A DNA stretch of 8,327 nt from Mariprofundaceae bacterium (GTDB lineage Bacteria > Pseudomonadota > Zetaproteobacteria > Mariprofundales > J009), in assembly GCA_015489095.1 (NCBI GenBank), contig WFMN01000209.1:1-8327 (forward strand), in the 5' to 3' direction. Positions 7,011 through 8,327 of the stretch are shown in pieces; position 1 is the first letter of the stretch; each line of letters opens with the position of its first letter. The position numbers were made by a program, and so were the translations under genes. The notes under the pieces were generated by a model, which was given only the letters and a program-made list of their open reading frames with translations, searched no databases and was not told the DNA's origin.

Positions 7011-8069
7011 TCACTCCGGCGGCGCCGTCCGCCGGCGCTCCCCGATAATGATCAATACGCTCTGCACCAGCGCCGCCAGCGGGATGGCCAGAAACACCCC
7101 CAGCAGCCCACCGATGCTGCCGAAGAGCAGCACCGCCACGATGATCGCCACCGGATGAAGATTCACCATCTCGGAAAAGATCCACGGAATCAGGATATTG
7201 GCATCGAGCAACTGCACCAGCGCGTAGGCGCCCATCGCATAGAGGGTGGAGTCGGCCCATCCCCACTGGAAAAAGGAGAGCAGCAGCACCGGAAAGGCCA
7301 CCACCGCCGCGCCGACAAAGGGGATCCACACCGAAATCGCCGTCAACACCGCCAGCAGCAGCGCATATTGATGGTCCATCAGGTAGAAGAGCAGCCACAT
7401 GGTGACGCCGACCGCCAGCGATTCCCAGAAGCGGCCGCGGATATAGTTGCCGATCTGCACATCCAGCTCATGCCAGACCCGGGTGAGCAGGGTGCGCTCA
7501 CGGGGTAGAAACTGTTGGCTCCACGCCATGATCAGCTCCTTGTCTTTGAGCAGAAAAAAGACCAGCACCGGCACCAGCACCGCATAGACCAGCAGCGTAA
7601 TCATGCCGGGGATGGAGGCGATCGAAAACGAGAGCAGCGCCGCCCCCCACTCCTGCATCTTGCCGGCGCCGGAGGCGATCATCTGCTGCAGCGCCGAAGG
7701 GGCGATCCAACTGGCGTAGCTCACCTGCAGCGACTTGAGCGACTCGCGGGTGGCGGCGAGATACTCCGGCACATGGGAGACCAGCCTCCCTACCTGCTCG
7801 GTCAACAGCGGCAGCAGCGCCAGCAGCGAAAAGAGGACGATCACCAGCGCGCCCGACCCCACCAGCGTGATCGCCACCAGCCGCGGCAGCCGGCATTGGC
7901 ACAAGAGCGCCACAATCCCCTCCAACACATAGGCCAGCGCCACCGCCACCAACAGCGGCGCCAGCACCTTGCCGAAGACCACCAGCAGCAGAAAGATCCC
8001 CAGCAGCGAGGCGATCAGCATCGTCAACTGGGTATCGGCCAACCGCCGCGCCACCCAGTCGCGCAGCAT
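7011..8069 (-). CDS. PerM/AI-2E-family transporter (UPF0118)
   Basis: The 352-residue inner-membrane protein belongs to the PerM/TqsA/YdiK group, whose members have been linked to export of the signal AI-2, to Na+/H+ antiport or to permease function; the substrate here cannot be told from sequence. Helices lie at about 15-31, 35-57, 64-90, 155-174, 216-240, 240-266, 275-297 and 303-341. The large soluble loop between helices 3 and 4 (about 91-150) is typical. Family marks are VPVLVFFLLKDKELI (166-180), VWIPFVGAAV (247-256) and the C-terminal LHPVAIIVAVLLFGSIGGLLGVFLAIPLAA (304-333). The start is ATG, sharing one base with the upstream stop (TGATG), so translation is probably coupled to the DUF4149-like gene. 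A small hairpin covers a GGAG just upstream. The TGA stop sits within one of the two direct repeats bracketing the intergenic element. Membership is secure; function is not. Confidence 0.93.
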   Translation of the reverse strand: MLRDWVARRLADTQLTMLIASLLGIFLLLVVFGKVLAPLLVAVALAYVLEGIVALLCQCRLPRLVAITLVGSGALVIVLFSLLALLPLLTEQVGRLVSHVPEYLAATRESLKSLQVSYASWIAPSALQQMIASGAGKMQEWGAALLSFSIASIPGMITLLVYAVLVPVLVFFLLKDKELIMAWSQQFLPRERTLLTRVWHELDVQIGNYIRGRFWESLAVGVTMWLLFYLMDHQYALLLAVLTAISVWIPFVGAAVVAFPVLLLSFFQWGWADSTLYAMGAYALVQLLDANILIPWIFSEMVNLHPVAIIVAVLLFGSIGGLLGVFLAIPLAALVQSVLIIIGERRRTAPPE

Positions 8070-8327
8070 CAGGAGCGATGCTCCGTACCGCCGCTCCCCA
8101 TCGCCACCAACACCGCCGCCAACAACGACGCCAGCAGATGCAACATGGCGCTGATGCCATGCAGCATGCCAAAACGCGCCCGCAGCGGGTCGTCAGCCGC
8201 CAGAGCGTCGTAGCCGTGCGGCATCAAGGCCTTAACCGCCGCCATCTGCGGCGCGAGCCCCCATTCGTTCACCGCCACCAGCGCTGCCACCGCCGCCAGC
8301 AGCAACCAGCGCAGGCGGCCGATCGCC
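8069..8327 (-). CDS. Small membrane protein resembling DUF4149, 5' end beyond the right edge
   Basis: The frame is open to the window edge, so the N-terminus is missing; about 86 residues are visible. A TTG at 8305 could be read as a start, but the frame continues upstream with AIGRLRW before the helix, so the gene most likely begins outside. Visible parts are a helix (LLLAAVAALVAV), then NEWGLAPQMAAVKA, a polar loop with DDPLRARFGMLHGISAMLHLL, a last helix (about 20 residues) and a short hydrophilic tail. The pattern N-E-x-x-L-x-P-x-M followed by R-F-x-x-L-H-G-x-S is what I recall for DUF4149 (TMEM205-like) membrane proteins, which have no firm function. The gene overlaps the PerM-like gene by one base at TGATG. 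The family call is from memory of the pattern and cannot be tested here. Confidence 0.68.
   Translation of the reverse strand, partial: AIGRLRWLLLAAVAALVAVNEWGLAPQMAAVKALMPHGYDALAADDPLRARFGMLHGISAMLHLLASLLAAVLVAMGSGGTEHRS
8072..8084 (-). promoter_or_regulatory. Small hairpin over the likely ribosome site of the perM-like gene
   Basis: On the minus strand GGAGC (8084-8080) pairs with GCTCC (8076-8072) around a 3-base loop, ending two bases before the ATG. The GGAG in the left arm, about 11 nt before the ATG, is the only Shine-Dalgarno-like sequence there. Ribosomes finishing the DUF4149-like frame would open the stem, so it could enforce coupled translation. The stem is short, so this is a modest call. 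Confidence 0.35.

Larger units (their letters stand above)
6918..7013. repeat. Intergenic palindromic element bracketed by 10-bp direct repeats
   Basis: This is the only sizeable intergenic stretch. On the plus strand, CCTACCATGA (6918-6927) and CCTACCATCA (7004-7013) match at 9 of 10 positions and bracket 76 bp. Inside are two hairpins built from the same GACTT core: AAGTCC/GGACTT (6940-6945 with 6952-6957), and CGACTTT/AAAGTCG (6985-6991 with 6996-7002, 4-base loop). GACTTTTTGC (6953-6962) and GACTTTTGGC (6986-6995) form a 33-bp-spaced direct repeat at 9 of 10 positions. No coding frame or convincing promoter is visible. It may be a REP-like or miniature mobile repeat; a role in transcript processing is equally possible. 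The repeats and palindromes are seen directly; mobility is inference. Confidence 0.55.

Noticed and set aside
6174..7508. Plus-strand open frame of 444 codons crossing the intergenic element
   Set aside because: It spans the reverse of the cyclase, ogt and the perM-like gene, is Pro/Arg/Gln-rich and shows no domain. Its length reflects few stop codons in GC-rich DNA.
7515..8213. Plus-strand open frame of 232 codons
   Set aside because: Antisense to the PerM-like and DUF4149-like genes; Gln/His/Arg-rich low-complexity shadow.

Overview
The window looks like ordinary chromosomal DNA from a GC-rich Gram-negative bacterium, most likely a proteobacterium. The Gram-negative call rests on a TolC-type outer-membrane channel beside an RND inner-membrane pump. 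A predicted periplasmic c-type heme sensor implies cytochrome c maturation, and IspF shows use of the MEP isoprenoid route. Nothing in the sequence fixes the genus. No phage, transposase, integrase, CRISPR array, tRNA or rRNA was seen.

All seven genes lie on the minus strand and read from right to left. First (right edge) is a 5'-truncated small membrane protein resembling DUF4149, whose stop overlaps the start of a PerM/AI-2E-family eight-helix membrane protein (TGATG). A 92-bp intergenic stretch follows, the only real gap in the window. It holds short palindromes and is bracketed by 10-bp direct repeats that match at 9 of 10 positions. Next is a run of tightly packed genes: ogt (O6-alkylguanine-DNA alkyltransferase), a membrane diguanylate cyclase with a periplasmic CxxCH heme-binding motif and two PAS domains, ispF, a TolC-family protein, and an RND efflux permease that runs off the left edge. 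Junctions are overlaps (ogt/cyclase, cyclase/ispF) or gaps of 19 and 5 nt, which suggests one transcript with translational coupling. GTG starts are common (ogt, ispF, RND), and the start of the cyclase is unclear.

Functionally the cluster is mixed: alkylation repair, c-di-GMP synthesis gated by a probable heme sensor, isoprenoid precursor synthesis, and export. The TolC and RND proteins are plausible partners in one export complex, but no periplasmic adaptor gene lies between them or elsewhere in the window; one could lie beyond the left edge. I see no convincing undescribed multi-gene system. The best leads are the heme-sensing cyclase, the small intergenic element that looks inserted into a once compact gene junction, and the coupled DUF4149-PerM pair. 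Long plus-strand open frames are antisense shadows of GC-rich genes.
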